Assembly (NCBI GenBank): GCA_002733205.1
Contig: NVUW01000003.1
Span: forward strand, 248,001-312,000
Source of the DNA: Thalassobium sp.
Lineage (GTDB): Bacteria > Pseudomonadota > Gammaproteobacteria > Pseudomonadales > Oceanobacteraceae
Direction: 5' to 3'
Length of the DNA stretch: 64,000 bases
Shown here: positions 1 to 9,077 of the stretch, one piece after another
Position numbering within the stretch: position 1 is the stretch's first letter
How the letters are laid out: every line of letters starts with the position of its first letter
Notes under the pieces: model-generated
Databases searched by the model: none
Told to the model about the DNA's origin: nothing
What the model saw: the letters and a program-made list of their open reading frames with translations, nothing else
Translations under genes and position numbers: made by a program

Positions 1-120
1 CGCAGCAAGCTTAGGCCAGGCATCATCAAAAAAAACAACGGAGTCAAAACCCGACAACAATGCCGCATCGGCAATCACTTTGCCATGGCCACTGGCACCC
101 AATATGGCGAGTTTTTTCAC
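1..120 (-). CDS. PglD/NeuD-like sugar O/N-acyltransferase, N-terminal fragment
   Basis: Only the first 40 codons are in the window; the gene continues beyond base 1. Translation from GTG at 120 gives [20 protein letters not shown], a beta strand and glycine-rich GASGHGKV turn typical of the nucleotide-sugar-binding N-terminal domain of PglD/NeuD-type left-handed beta-helix acyltransferases. The GTG overlaps the TGA stop of the PglC-like gene by 4 bases (GTGA), so translational coupling is likely. In known clusters PglD acetylates a UDP-4-amino sugar that PglC then transfers to undecaprenyl phosphate. The acyl donor and sugar cannot be told from this fragment. Confidence 0.75.
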   Translation of the reverse strand, partial: MKKLAILGASGHGKVIADAALLSGFDSVVFFDDAWPKLAA

Positions 121-710
121 GACTTAGTACCGGTAAACTTACTCATAGTAGCCTCACCTTCGGCACTGATACCATCACGCACCAACACCTTTTTAACGGT
201 TAACCACAGAATTTTAATATCCAGCCAAAAGGACTGGTTATTCACATACCACACATCCAGCTTAAACTTTTCTTCCCAGCTGATGGCGTTGCGGCCATTA
301 ACCTGCGCCCACCCCGTAATACCGGGGCGAACCTCGTGGCGACGGTATTGTTCCGGGTTGTACAACGGCAGGTACTCCATTAGCAGCGGACGCGGGCCAA
401 CCAGGCTCATATCTCCCTTCAGTACATTCCACAGCTCTGGCAGTTCATCCAAACTAGTTGAACGCAACCAGTTACCAAAAGGCGTTAAGCGCTCTGAGTC
501 GGGCAGCGGGTTACCGTTCGCATCAACCGCATCGCGCATAGTACGAAACTTCACCATTTCAAAAGGCTTGCCGTCTTTTCCAGGGCGGACTTGCTTAAAC
601 AAAACCGGCGAGCCCAGATTTTTGCGGATTTTCCAAGCGACAAGCACAATAACTGGAGATAAGAAAATCAAAGTAACTATAGCTAGAAAAGTGTCAAAAA
701 TGCGTTTCAT
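117..710 (-). CDS. PglC-like initiating phosphoglycosyltransferase
   Basis: At 197 residues this is a small monotopic phosphoglycosyltransferase (bacterial sugar transferase family), which moves a sugar-1-phosphate from UDP-sugar to undecaprenyl phosphate at the inner membrane and starts repeat-unit synthesis. There is one N-terminal hydrophobic re-entrant segment (about residues 8-27), the KFRTMRD motif (54-60), the catalytic Asp-Glu dyad in [10 protein letters not shown] (D88, E89), the SLVGPRPLL motif and [12 protein letters not shown]. It lacks the extra transmembrane helices of WcaJ/WbaP. Its size and the adjacent PglD-like gene suggest a UDP-N,N-diacetylbacillosamine-like or related substrate (inference). 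Its ATG overlaps the preceding GT4 stop by one base. Confidence 0.9.
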   Translation of the reverse strand: MKRIFDTFLAIVTLIFLSPVIVLVAWKIRKNLGSPVLFKQVRPGKDGKPFEMVKFRTMRDAVDANGNPLPDSERLTPFGNWLRSTSLDELPELWNVLKGDMSLVGPRPLLMEYLPLYNPEQYRRHEVRPGITGWAQVNGRNAISWEEKFKLDVWYVNNQSFWLDIKILWLTVKKVLVRDGISAEGEATMSKFTGTKS

Positions 711-1831
711 TAAATCAGCCCCATTTCATTTAACATAAATGAGTTAACTTTATGTACGTCGTATTTCTCTTCAGCAATCAGACGTGAGTTTTTACCATAT
801 TGCCGAATAAGTTCAGGGTTCTCAATTATCTCAATCATGGCATCAGCTAACTCAACTACAGACTTCACAGCAACCAATTTGCCATTAACCCCATCCTGAA
901 CCGTTTCCCGGCAACCTGGAGCATCAGTAGTAATGATTGCTCTGCCCATCGCCATCGCTTCCAGAACAGTACGTGGTGTACCTTCTCGATAAGAAGGAAG
1001 CACATAAACTGAACTTGCAGCAATAGCTGGCCGCACATCAGACAACTTTCCCTTAAAATTAACGACTCCGGCAGCGATCCACTCATCAAGCTCTTGCTGT
1101 CGAATTGCATCGGGATTTTCATCAATCCAGCCGACCAGATCAAAACATACTGCCGGATACTTCTGCTTTACGAGTTGCGCTGCCTTGGCATACTCTCTGA
1201 CCCCCTTATCCCCTAACAAACGGGCAATAAGCAAAAAAACCGGGGTCTCGGGCAGTGCTGTAACTGCGTATTGAGCAGTATCAACACCAGAGCCATTCAC
1301 AATGCGGGTTGGGATATTGGCGCCAATAATGCCTAGCTTTTTAAAGAGTGCGGCATCATCCGGGTTCTGAAAAAAAACAATATTACTTTGCAACAATGCA
1401 GCTTTGTAAAGCCTTCGTACAATGCCACGAATTACACCCCGAATTCCCTTAGCTGACCCTGTAAAAGCGTAACCCAACCCGGTAATCAACGCAAAACGCC
1501 TTGGTACACTCGCCATACTAGCAGCCAACATACCGTAGATAACTGGTTTGATCGTGTATGCAAGTACAGCATCTGGGTTGATATCTCTCATAATATGACG
1601 TAGTGCAAATAAGGATTTTATATCTTCAATAGGATTAGTGCCCGTCCGCTTTAAAGGGATATCATGAAGAATAACACCATTTTTCATCAGGCTATCCTGT
1701 ATAGATAAATTAATACCCGGACAGGCCACATGAATTTCTATATTACTGTTAAGCATTCGCTTGATCAGATCACCACGAAATGTCACTAACGACTCAGCAT
1801 AACCAGCAACCAAAAGGACCTTCAAGCGCAT
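710..1831 (-). CDS. Glycosyltransferase family 4 (PglA-like)
   Basis: This 373-residue GT-B glycosyltransferase has an N-terminal acceptor domain (about 1-180) and a C-terminal nucleotide-sugar domain. The retaining GT4 signature is visible as [20 protein letters not shown] near residues 281-300, and ARLLGDKGV marks the start of the donor-binding domain. The placement directly before the PglC/PglD-like pair resembles PglA of N-glycan clusters or the WbpT/WbpU-type enzymes, which add the second sugar to an undecaprenyl-diphosphate-linked sugar on the cytoplasmic face. The sugar and linkage cannot be read from sequence. The start ATG lies five bases after the end of the candidate wzy gene, so the genes are one operon. 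Confidence 0.85.
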   Translation of the reverse strand: MRLKVLLVAGYAESLVTFRGDLIKRMLNSNIEIHVACPGINLSIQDSLMKNGVILHDIPLKRTGTNPIEDIKSLFALRHIMRDINPDAVLAYTIKPVIYGMLAASMASVPRRFALITGLGYAFTGSAKGIRGVIRGIVRRLYKAALLQSNIVFFQNPDDAALFKKLGIIGANIPTRIVNGSGVDTAQYAVTALPETPVFLLIARLLGDKGVREYAKAAQLVKQKYPAVCFDLVGWIDENPDAIRQQELDEWIAAGVVNFKGKLSDVRPAIAASSVYVLPSYREGTPRTVLEAMAMGRAIITTDAPGCRETVQDGVNGKLVAVKSVVELADAMIEIIENPELIRQYGKNSRLIAEEKYDVHKVNSFMLNEMGLI

Positions 1832-1836
1832 CTCCT

Positions 1837-3000
1837 TTAATACACAGATTGGATGTTATTTTGCAAAGCCCTTTTCCTCGATGGTAAAACGGAGATTAAA
1901 AGCACAATAATCATCGGCATAAACATCCATTTTTGCCTTATAGAAATACCTAAGTTCGATGTGGTTGTCGCCAACACTAGCAAACACACTACTGCAAAAG
2001 TCATCATAAATACCACAGAGCCGCTCTTAAGTACTTTCGTTTTATTACTACTATAAAAAACATAACTAAAACCTGCCAACAGCGTCAATAGCAATAAAAC
2101 GAGATTATCCAAAGCAGCAGCAAATTCATATAACGTTCTGCTTTCGAAAACAGTTGGTCGGTAAACATAAGCAAACAGTTTTTCTGGCAAGGACATTTGA
2201 GCAATATCCATTCCACCACCACCGTCCATATTAAATTGTTGCCGCTCCTCTATATAAGATAAAATACCAGCAACAGAACGTTCCTGAACACCGGCATAGG
2301 ACAATACAGCAGGTACAAGTGGAGTGATGACGAATAAGCTAAATACTACGAGAACCAATCGCTTACGATTTGACACTTTTGAATCAAAAAAGAATGCACA
2401 CGCCAAGGCAACAAACATAATCAGACCGATGTGCGGCCTAATCAGCAGCATCAATACAATTGCTATGAACATAAGCTTTATTCGAGCTTGAAGGTACAGC
2501 GAAGCCCATAAAGCCATACCCGTTGAAAGAAATGCAAGAGCGTCTTTTCCTATGGCAGATGTCCAGAAACTAATCGAAGGTAACAGTGCTATGATATAAA
2601 CGAGAAAAATAGTTGATTTATTTCCAGCAACAGACGTCATAACTGAAAAGAACAACAACAAACCTAACAGGCCTAGAAAATTAAAAACGAGAAAGCATGC
2701 ACTCATCGAGAGATCTAGCGTTTTCACCATTAAAAAGACTATAAAATTGACAAATTGCGTACCAGGCCTGAGATTCTCTAAACTAAATACTAAAGAATTA
2801 TGATAGTATGCCAAAGAGTCTCCGCCATTATTAATTACATACCAAATATAAACACCACAGAAAAAAGTGTGCCAGATATACATAAATAGCGAAAAGATCA
2901 AAGGAGTTCCTATTCTTCTAGAAAAGAATGGAATCAAAAGGAATCCAAACATAGCAACGACCACTGCATCCAGCTGAAAATATTGCATATCAAACATCAT
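1837..3000 (-). CDS. Polytopic membrane protein, candidate O-unit polymerase Wzy
   Basis: This 387-residue protein is almost wholly hydrophobic, with roughly ten predicted membrane segments. A longer hydrophilic loop in the middle (around residues 245-290) contains RQQFNMDGGGGMD. A short motif near the cytoplasmic/periplasmic boundary, FWTSAIGKDALAFL, resembles those of EpsG/Wzy-like polymerases. It is the only gene in the cluster that can be Wzy, next to wzx, three glycosyltransferases and with a separate wzz in the window; Wzy proteins are recognised by topology and context and not by strong motifs. The start overlaps the preceding GT4 by 11 bases (ATGATG at 3000; the second ATG or Met5 is also possible). 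The sequence is AT-rich compared with the housekeeping genes. Function is inferred. Confidence 0.6.
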   Translation of the reverse strand: MMFDMQYFQLDAVVVAMFGFLLIPFFSRRIGTPLIFSLFMYIWHTFFCGVYIWYVINNGGDSLAYYHNSLVFSLENLRPGTQFVNFIVFLMVKTLDLSMSACFLVFNFLGLLGLLLFFSVMTSVAGNKSTIFLVYIIALLPSISFWTSAIGKDALAFLSTGMALWASLYLQARIKLMFIAIVLMLLIRPHIGLIMFVALACAFFFDSKVSNRKRLVLVVFSLFVITPLVPAVLSYAGVQERSVAGILSYIEERQQFNMDGGGGMDIAQMSLPEKLFAYVYRPTVFESRTLYEFAAALDNLVLLLLTLLAGFSYVFYSSNKTKVLKSGSVVFMMTFAVVCLLVLATTTSNLGISIRQKWMFMPMIIVLLISVLPSRKRALQNNIQSVY

Positions 3001-4135
3001 TTAACGCCCAAGCTGCATTATACTTCTCAAGCATAGAGCCTATGGAATAACGCTCATACACTCCATTTTGCATTTCACAAGAGATACTCTCCCATAATTC
3101 AGGCTCATTTTTTTTAAGCGAAATAATTTTAATCAATCGTTCAGCCAAAGCAACATCATCACCAGGTGGTACAACGAATAATGCATTCTGAATTATGTTT
3201 GCTGCATCCCCAACATTACTAGCTAAACATGGTGTCCCACAGGCGATTGATTCTGCTACAACATTGGGAAAACCTTCCCCATATGTACTGGGAAGCACAT
3301 GTAAATCAAGAGCATTCATTACCGCAACAATATCATTTCTTGGCCCCAGCATCATCACGCGTTCTTGTATATCTTCCCGTTCCAATGCAGCTAGAAGGTC
3401 CTTATTATTAAAATCCATTTCGCGCCCAACAAAGCAGCACACAAAGTCAATCTGGTTCTTTATCAAGCCCAAAGCTTTTATAAATACATCATGGCCTTTC
3501 TGGCTATTATAGCGTCCGACCATGCCTAAAAGCACAGTCTCCTCTGATACCCCGATTTCAGACCTAAAATTACTTCCTAAACCCTTATCTTCCCTTAACT
3601 TATCAAATTCATATCCATTCTGAATAACAACCAGTTTCGTTTTTTTATAACCTATTGCAGCATGAATTGCTCTAGCACTCTCAGCACAGCAAATAATTTT
3701 GACTGGCAAAATATAGGATAATAACGCACAAAGGCGAGCTATTAAAATCGTAGTTAACTTCGACTCTCCAACCTTCAAGGTAGAATGCCTTATCCCCCAA
3801 TATACTTTTTTAACTCCAGCCAATTTCGCAACAATTCCACCCAGGAGATCAGCATGATACATCCATGTTTGTACAACATCCGGCCGTTGTATTTTCAAAA
3901 TCTGATAAAGCTTATAAGGGGCAGAGATTAAGCCCAACCAATCGCTATTCATATGAAGGCAAAAAACAGGCACACCGGAATCTTTTAATAGGCCTCCATA
4001 CTTACCTCCATCCAATAACGAAACAACTATATGATCATTAGATTTCTCATTGATACAAAGCCGGCTAAGGACTCCCTCAGCTCCGCCATCTCCTAAGCCT
4101 GTGATTACATGCAAAATCTTCTTTTTATCTTTCAC
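2990..4135 (-). CDS. Glycosyltransferase family 4
   Basis: This 381-residue GT-B enzyme opens with KKILHVITGLGDGGAEGVL, the usual N-terminal strand and glycine-rich loop of GT4 family members. The donor-site region shows LLGMVGRYNSQKGHDVFIKA, and the E-x7-E-like motif appears in STYGEGFPNVVAESIACGTP. It would act on the cytoplasmic side of the inner membrane, adding one sugar to the lipid-linked repeat unit. It overlaps the amidotransferase gene upstream by 4 bases (ATGA) and the candidate wzy downstream by 11 bases, which indicates tight translational coupling. The specificity is unknown. The family and fold are clear; the acceptor and donor are not. Confidence 0.85.
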   Translation of the reverse strand: MKDKKKILHVITGLGDGGAEGVLSRLCINEKSNDHIVVSLLDGGKYGGLLKDSGVPVFCLHMNSDWLGLISAPYKLYQILKIQRPDVVQTWMYHADLLGGIVAKLAGVKKVYWGIRHSTLKVGESKLTTILIARLCALLSYILPVKIICCAESARAIHAAIGYKKTKLVVIQNGYEFDKLREDKGLGSNFRSEIGVSEETVLLGMVGRYNSQKGHDVFIKALGLIKNQIDFVCCFVGREMDFNNKDLLAALEREDIQERVMMLGPRNDIVAVMNALDLHVLPSTYGEGFPNVVAESIACGTPCLASNVGDAANIIQNALFVVPPGDDVALAERLIKIISLKKNEPELWESISCEMQNGVYERYSIGSMLEKYNAAWALNDV

Positions 4136-6012
4136 TGTTCAGAAACCCAAGCTTGAAACATTAATACACTCCACAGCTTTAATGCATTATCAGCCTTACC
4201 AGATAAGTGCTGATGCAGTGCCTTTCTGATGGGTAACGGGTTGAAGTAACCCTCTGAGGCCAGTCGCTGTTCAGACAAAAGCTCCTCAGCCCACTCCCTT
4301 AATGGGCCACGCAGCCACTGAGCCAAAGGTATAGAGAAACCCTTTTTAGGACGATCAATCATGTTTTGCGGCACATGACGATATAATACCTCACGCAGAG
4401 CCCACTTACCGACTCCATTACGGATTTTCATGTGTTGTGGTAGTTGCCAGGCAAATGCAAATACGCGGTGATCCAACAACGGGACACGAGTTTCTAAGCT
4501 GTTAGCCATAGCCGCACGGTCCACTTTAACCAATATGTCATCGGTCATGTATTGGCCCGCATCCATGGCCATCATCCAATGCTCAAAGCCATCCGTCACT
4601 GGCCACTGCCGTGCATCGGATAAATACACCGGAACATCACGAGAATCAAAAACGACATCAGTTGCATTAGACCAGTGGCTCATCATTAACTGATAAAACT
4701 GGTATTGATCTTTTGCCGGAAACACCGAAAGCAGTTTTTCAAATTTGTCGGGTAACGGTAGCCCGGACAACAGTTGAAAGGCCAGTTTTCTCATTGGCAA
4801 TGGTAAAAAACACATCTTTTTCCATATATTGGGGGCAAACTGATAAGGATTGTAACCACCAAACAACTCATCCCCACCATCACCGCTTAAAGATACAGTT
4901 ACCTGCTGCTTTGCCATTTGGCTTACTAAATAAGTAGGTAATTGCGAACTGTCAGCAAAAGGCTCACAGTATATTTCTGCCAGTTTAGGCACCAGTGCCA
5001 GAGCATCACCAGCACCAACGTACAACTCGGTATGATCGGTTGCTAAATGCTGCGCCACCTCTTTAGCATAAATCGCTTCGTTATAGCCTGACTCATTGAA
5101 ACCAATAGCAAAGGTTTTTACAGGCCGCTGTGCCTGCTTCTGCATCAACGCGACCACCGTGCTACTGTCAACACCGCCACTCAAGAAAGCGCCTAATGGC
5201 ACATCCGCTAACATTTGATCGCTAATCGATGCTGTTAAGCGGCTTTCCAGTTCATCAACCGCCTGGCTATCGCTACCAGCAAATGGGTTTTGAATACCAT
5301 TTTCAACCACCTGCTTAAACGACCAGAATGGTAATGGCTGAACGTTATTACGTATTTGGCCTTTAGCAATTTGCACATAGTGCCCGGCTTTTAGCTTTTC
5401 TATGCCCTGATAAATACTATGAGGTGCTGGGATATAGTTATAGCGCAGCAGTAACGCCAATGCATTACGATCCACTTTAGCGTTAAAGCCTGGGTATGCC
5501 TTTAATGCTTTAAGTTCGGAACCAAAAAGCAACGTACCATTATTCCAGCCCCAGTAAAGTGGCTTTTCTCCGAAGCGATCTCGGGCAAGCGTCAGAACTT
5601 TTTCGTGCTTATCCCACAGGGCGATAGCGAACATACCGACCGTTGCCTGCAGAGTTTTTTCAACTCCCCAAACACCAAAGCAAGCCAGTAGGGTTTCAGT
5701 GTCAGAATGCCCTCTCCAGGCAGGGGCCTGCCCTTGCTGCTCTAGCCGTTGCCTAAGCTTATAGTGGTTATAGATTTCGCCATTAAAAGCGATCATATAA
5801 CGATCGCATGCTGAGGACATCGGCTGATGCCCGGCAAGCGATAAATCGACAATAGCTAATCGAGTATGGCCGAGGACAACACCTAATTCTTTATCACACC
5901 AAATTCCAGAGTCGTCAGGTCCACGATGACTAACACTACGAACATACCTATTCAAGGAATGACCGGAGCTCAGATCGATTCCAACATTTAGAAAGCCAAC
6001 TATTCCACACAT
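4132..6012 (-). CDS. Asparagine-synthase-like glutamine amidotransferase (AsnB/WbpS type)
   Basis: This 626-residue protein has a class II glutamine amidotransferase domain (residues 1 to about 200; MCGIVGF, with Cys2 exposed as nucleophile after Met removal) followed by an asparagine synthase-type AMP-forming domain with the PP-loop FLSGGVDSSTVV and SLSGDGGDELFGGYN. Free-standing AsnB makes asparagine, but paralogues inside O-antigen clusters (for example WbpS of Pseudomonas aeruginosa O6) are thought to amidate the carboxyl group of uronic acids. Here wbpO- and wbpP-like genes can supply UDP-GalNAcA, so amidation of a GalNAcA residue is the likely role (inference). A plain asparagine synthetase cannot be excluded. 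It overlaps the next GT4 by 4 bases. Confidence 0.85.
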   Translation of the reverse strand: MCGIVGFLNVGIDLSSGHSLNRYVRSVSHRGPDDSGIWCDKELGVVLGHTRLAIVDLSLAGHQPMSSACDRYMIAFNGEIYNHYKLRQRLEQQGQAPAWRGHSDTETLLACFGVWGVEKTLQATVGMFAIALWDKHEKVLTLARDRFGEKPLYWGWNNGTLLFGSELKALKAYPGFNAKVDRNALALLLRYNYIPAPHSIYQGIEKLKAGHYVQIAKGQIRNNVQPLPFWSFKQVVENGIQNPFAGSDSQAVDELESRLTASISDQMLADVPLGAFLSGGVDSSTVVALMQKQAQRPVKTFAIGFNESGYNEAIYAKEVAQHLATDHTELYVGAGDALALVPKLAEIYCEPFADSSQLPTYLVSQMAKQQVTVSLSGDGGDELFGGYNPYQFAPNIWKKMCFLPLPMRKLAFQLLSGLPLPDKFEKLLSVFPAKDQYQFYQLMMSHWSNATDVVFDSRDVPVYLSDARQWPVTDGFEHWMMAMDAGQYMTDDILVKVDRAAMANSLETRVPLLDHRVFAFAWQLPQHMKIRNGVGKWALREVLYRHVPQNMIDRPKKGFSIPLAQWLRGPLREWAEELLSEQRLASEGYFNPLPIRKALHQHLSGKADNALKLWSVLMFQAWVSEQ

Positions 6013-6016
6013 AAAA

Positions 6017-6925
6017 TCACTTAATTTTCTGGATCAAAAAATAGAACATACTTCTAACCAGATACTTAAGGGAAACCCCATAATCTTTTGTAGAATACAG
6101 CGCCTGCCGAATAACTTTCAGATCATGTCCAGCTAACATAGAAAATATAAAACGAACAATCATGTTAGTTCTCAAAAACTTCTTGTATTCGGGATTAGAA
6201 GAAGCCAAATCCAATATATTGTCAGCAAGATAATCAACAGTCGCTTTTTTATTTGATTTACTTCTAGTAACAGAAGGTGAAGAAGTAATTCTATAAGCAC
6301 TCAAAACTTCTTTCGAATAATAACTTGGGCCAGTCAATGAGTAATTAAAGGCAAACCAAAAGTCCAGCACCTCGCTACAAGGTGGCTTGAGATTCGCCCT
6401 ACAAGACCTTCTATACATCTGTGTAGAATGATGACCAACAACAGCATAACTCGATGCAATATCTCTAGCAGAAATGACACTAGGATAAAAGTACTTAGCA
6501 AGCTTTGATGGAAAAACACCAAGCTCCGTACCATTATCATTCACCAACTTAGCAAATGTCCACGTTTGCGAATATGACGGGTTCTCATCCAATATAGCTG
6601 ACTGGGAAGCCATTTTCCCCGGCAACCAGAAATCATCACCATCCATATGACAGACATATTCACCCTTAGCCTCAGCGTGTACTTTCAGGTAGTTGCGAGT
6701 AGCTCCAATATTTTCTTCATGAAATAATAACCGAATCACATCTGGGTTTTTCTGTTGAAGCTCAATTAATATATCTCTAGTTTCATCAGTTGAAAGATCA
6801 TCACCGATAATAATTTCATATCTAAAGTCGACAACCTGATTTAATATACTCTGCACACATTCTTCGATATATTTCCCATGATTATATGCAACCACACATA
6901 CCGAAACTTTAATATCATCAACCAT
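6017..6925 (-). CDS. Glycosyltransferase family 2
   Basis: This 302-residue GT-A enzyme starts with VSVCVVAYNHGKYIEECVQS, the family 2 nucleotide-binding strand, then EIIIGDDLSTDETRDIL with the first conserved Asp pair and HMDGDDFWLPGKM with the DxD-like metal site near residue 95-100. The C-terminal part ends in a hydrophobic stretch (YLVRSMFYFLIQKIK) that may associate with the membrane. It should transfer one inverting sugar to the lipid-linked repeat. It sits two bases after wzx and four bases before the amidotransferase gene. Base composition is AT-rich, as in the rest of the 2-10 kb stretch. The donor sugar is not evident. Confidence 0.87.
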   Translation of the reverse strand: MVDDIKVSVCVVAYNHGKYIEECVQSILNQVVDFRYEIIIGDDLSTDETRDILIELQQKNPDVIRLLFHEENIGATRNYLKVHAEAKGEYVCHMDGDDFWLPGKMASQSAILDENPSYSQTWTFAKLVNDNGTELGVFPSKLAKYFYPSVISARDIASSYAVVGHHSTQMYRRSCRANLKPPCSEVLDFWFAFNYSLTGPSYYSKEVLSAYRITSSPSVTRSKSNKKATVDYLADNILDLASSNPEYKKFLRTNMIVRFIFSMLAGHDLKVIRQALYSTKDYGVSLKYLVRSMFYFLIQKIK

Positions 6926-6927
6926 TA

Positions 6928-8430
6928 TTAAGTACTTTTCAATTTAACTTTAATCATATTACGGGCTGCATCGGATGAAAGCCCAGCTATTAATAGTGCT
7001 AAAAACCCGAGAGCAATAAGAAAAACCATTACTACAATCCGGTTATTCATTAGCGGCGCATAATTCCAAACTAACAACATTCCCAGGGTAACGGGAATAT
7101 ATATTTTCAAACTATCACTAACAAGCCATTTTAGATGTAATCCCGGCTCTAATCTATGATGCACATAACCAACCCAGACCACCAGATATAAAGAATTGAT
7201 GCCCAACCAAGCCCATCCCGCACCTTCTGCACCATAGTTAGTTGCTGCCCAGACGATTGCCGGTATTAATGTTATTACAATAACCAGATTACCAATTAAG
7301 TGATATTTTAAATTACCCAATGCGTATTGTAGGTAATAAGGAAACGCTGCAATAGCCAACACACCATAGCCTAATACATACAAACGTAATATCGGCGCTG
7401 CATTACCAGCAATGCTCCAATCACCGGTCCAGGCATAAAGCAACTGCTCTGCAAAGAAGGCAATCACAATAGATGCTGAACCAGCCACTACACTCACCAA
7501 TTGTGTACTATTACGATAAGTCTGAATCATCTCTTCATGCTTACCTTCAGCATGCAATCTTGCCATACGCGGCATAATTACAGTGCTGACGGGTTGGCTT
7601 AAAATCATAATGCCTGCCGCCACCATCACCGCAAGGGTAAAAAATCCATATTCATCTAATGGTAAAATGCCCGATAAAATCAGTTTATCGGTTTGGGTTA
7701 CCATCACCCAGACAGACGAAGTAAAGGCAATGGTCAGTGCAAACTTAAGTACCGGCTTAATGGGCGAGAATGACCAACCAATGGATTGACCTAAAGAGCG
7801 TTTAGTCGGCAGCAGGGTATTTCCCATCCACCACAACCCTGCGACTTCAAGCACTGCAACGGCCAACTGATGCCAGAAAAATACAAATGGTGTAAAACCG
7901 TATATTTTCATGCTGGCAAATACAGCAATAAAACGCAGTGTAGCAATCAGCACGTTAAAGCCGCTAATCCAAACCAGTTTTTCAGAACCCGTGACTACCC
8001 CCCGGTATAAGCCGCTCATCCAGCGCAGTGCCACACTGACCGCCATAATCTGAACGGCCAGCACTACTTGCTGCCTACTAAGCTGTTTAATATTCAACCA
8101 CTGGTCTGCAATGGGTTCAGCCATAAAAAACAATACCGTGCCACCGATAAGTGCAATGCAAAAAAAGATCAGACTTAAAGCGCGAAATAGCTGTCGATAT
8201 TGCAAAGCCGACATTGTACCACCGCGATAGCGAGCAGTTTCACGACCAATGGTTGGTGTTAAACCTAAATCAAGCAGTGCAAAACAAGCTTGTAGCATGG
8301 TAAAAAAGCCTACTAGGCCGTAGGCTTCTGCTCCCATATACTTGATATACAATGGCAGAATTAATATACCAATGCCAGCAACATAGAGCTGACTTATATA
8401 ATTGGCAGCTATATTTTTTTTTAATGACAC
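6928..8430 (-). CDS. wzx: Wzx-type polysaccharide flippase
   Basis: This 500-residue polytopic protein has about 12-14 hydrophobic segments and the N-terminal pattern of the MOP superfamily (NYISQLYVAGIGILILPLYI, then AEAYGLVGFFTMLQACFALLDLG and TIGRETARYRGG). Wzx exports undecaprenyl-diphosphate-linked repeat units across the inner membrane for polymerisation by Wzy. Charged or polar residues inside helices, such as the RY and ET pairs near residue 64-70, fit the family. The start overlaps the formyltransferase stop by 10 bases. It is the only flippase in the cluster, and no ABC transporter pair (Wzm/Wzt) is seen, which points to the Wzy-dependent pathway. Confidence 0.88.
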   Translation of the reverse strand: MSLKKNIAANYISQLYVAGIGILILPLYIKYMGAEAYGLVGFFTMLQACFALLDLGLTPTIGRETARYRGGTMSALQYRQLFRALSLIFFCIALIGGTVLFFMAEPIADQWLNIKQLSRQQVVLAVQIMAVSVALRWMSGLYRGVVTGSEKLVWISGFNVLIATLRFIAVFASMKIYGFTPFVFFWHQLAVAVLEVAGLWWMGNTLLPTKRSLGQSIGWSFSPIKPVLKFALTIAFTSSVWVMVTQTDKLILSGILPLDEYGFFTLAVMVAAGIMILSQPVSTVIMPRMARLHAEGKHEEMIQTYRNSTQLVSVVAGSASIVIAFFAEQLLYAWTGDWSIAGNAAPILRLYVLGYGVLAIAAFPYYLQYALGNLKYHLIGNLVIVITLIPAIVWAATNYGAEGAGWAWLGINSLYLVVWVGYVHHRLEPGLHLKWLVSDSLKIYIPVTLGMLLVWNYAPLMNNRIVVMVFLIALGFLALLIAGLSSDAARNMIKVKLKST

Positions 8431-9077
8431 CCTAGAGCCTTTGAAAAATACTCTTGATATTTTCTCCCCAGATTTGGAGAAAATTCACCAATAGAAAATT
8501 CTTCGTCTTTAATTGATACAGACCGCCCCTCTAATTCAACACGGCCATTAGCGAACCAATCTACGATCTGAGCAAGAGAAACGACTTGCTGAAGAAACAC
8601 CCTATGTCTTAACTGAGTAACTTCCTCTTTTGGATTCCTTGGATATGCTGCTTGGATTAACGGCAAACCTGTATCCATACCTTCGTCAATGAAGTGAACT
8701 GTAGATCCAACAAATCGAGCACCTGAAGCAATTGTATCTCCAAAGCCGTCCTTTCCTGGGCATGCAGGTAAAATTGACGGATGAAAATTGACAATGCGAC
8801 CTTCATGTTCTTTTAAAAAGCGTCCTTTCAATAAACGCGTATAAAAAGATATGAATAGCACCTCTTTATCAGCCTCATATTCATTAGCAAGAAAATTCGA
8901 GAATTCCTCTCCAGATTTCGTTGCATAGACGAAACTATTTATTCCATTCCTCCTTGCAAATTCAATAGCGCCGCACTGCCTATCACTGACAACGCGAAAG
9001 TCATAATCAACATCAAAGCTTTCCATAAAATGCGAGAATACACTTCCATTTGTTGAACACAATACAACAAACTTCAT
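8421..9077 (-). CDS. PurN-fold formyltransferase, probably sugar N-formyltransferase
   Basis: This 218-residue protein has the N10-formyltetrahydrofolate-dependent formyltransferase fold. The catalytic Asn-His-Asp triad is complete: N97 and H99 in IVNFHPSILPA and D135 in FIDEGMDTGLPLIQ. Its neighbours include rmlA, rmlB and a VioA/FdtB-like aminotransferase but no other purine genes, so its substrate is more likely an amino sugar nucleotide, as with VioF (dTDP-Qui4N) or WbkC, than GAR. It is short for a sugar formyltransferase and lacks the C-terminal subdomain seen in several of them. Its ATG overlaps the WbqC stop by 4 bases. An alternative substrate is an amino-uronate. Confidence 0.78.
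   Translation of the reverse strand: MKFVVLCSTNGSVFSHFMESFDVDYDFRVVSDRQCGAIEFARRNGINSFVYATKSGEEFSNFLANEYEADKEVLFISFYTRLLKGRFLKEHEGRIVNFHPSILPACPGKDGFGDTIASGARFVGSTVHFIDEGMDTGLPLIQAAYPRNPKEEVTQLRHRVFLQQVVSLAQIVDWFANGRVELEGRSVSIKDEEFSIGEFSPNLGRKYQEYFSKALGCH

Noticed and set aside
85-738. 217-residue open frame on the plus strand
   Set aside because: Antisense to the PglC-like gene, whose motifs and overlaps with neighbours are convincing.
7583-7789. 68-residue plus-strand frame inside wzx
   Set aside because: Antisense shadow without ribosome-binding site; wzx has continuous membrane-segment pattern here.
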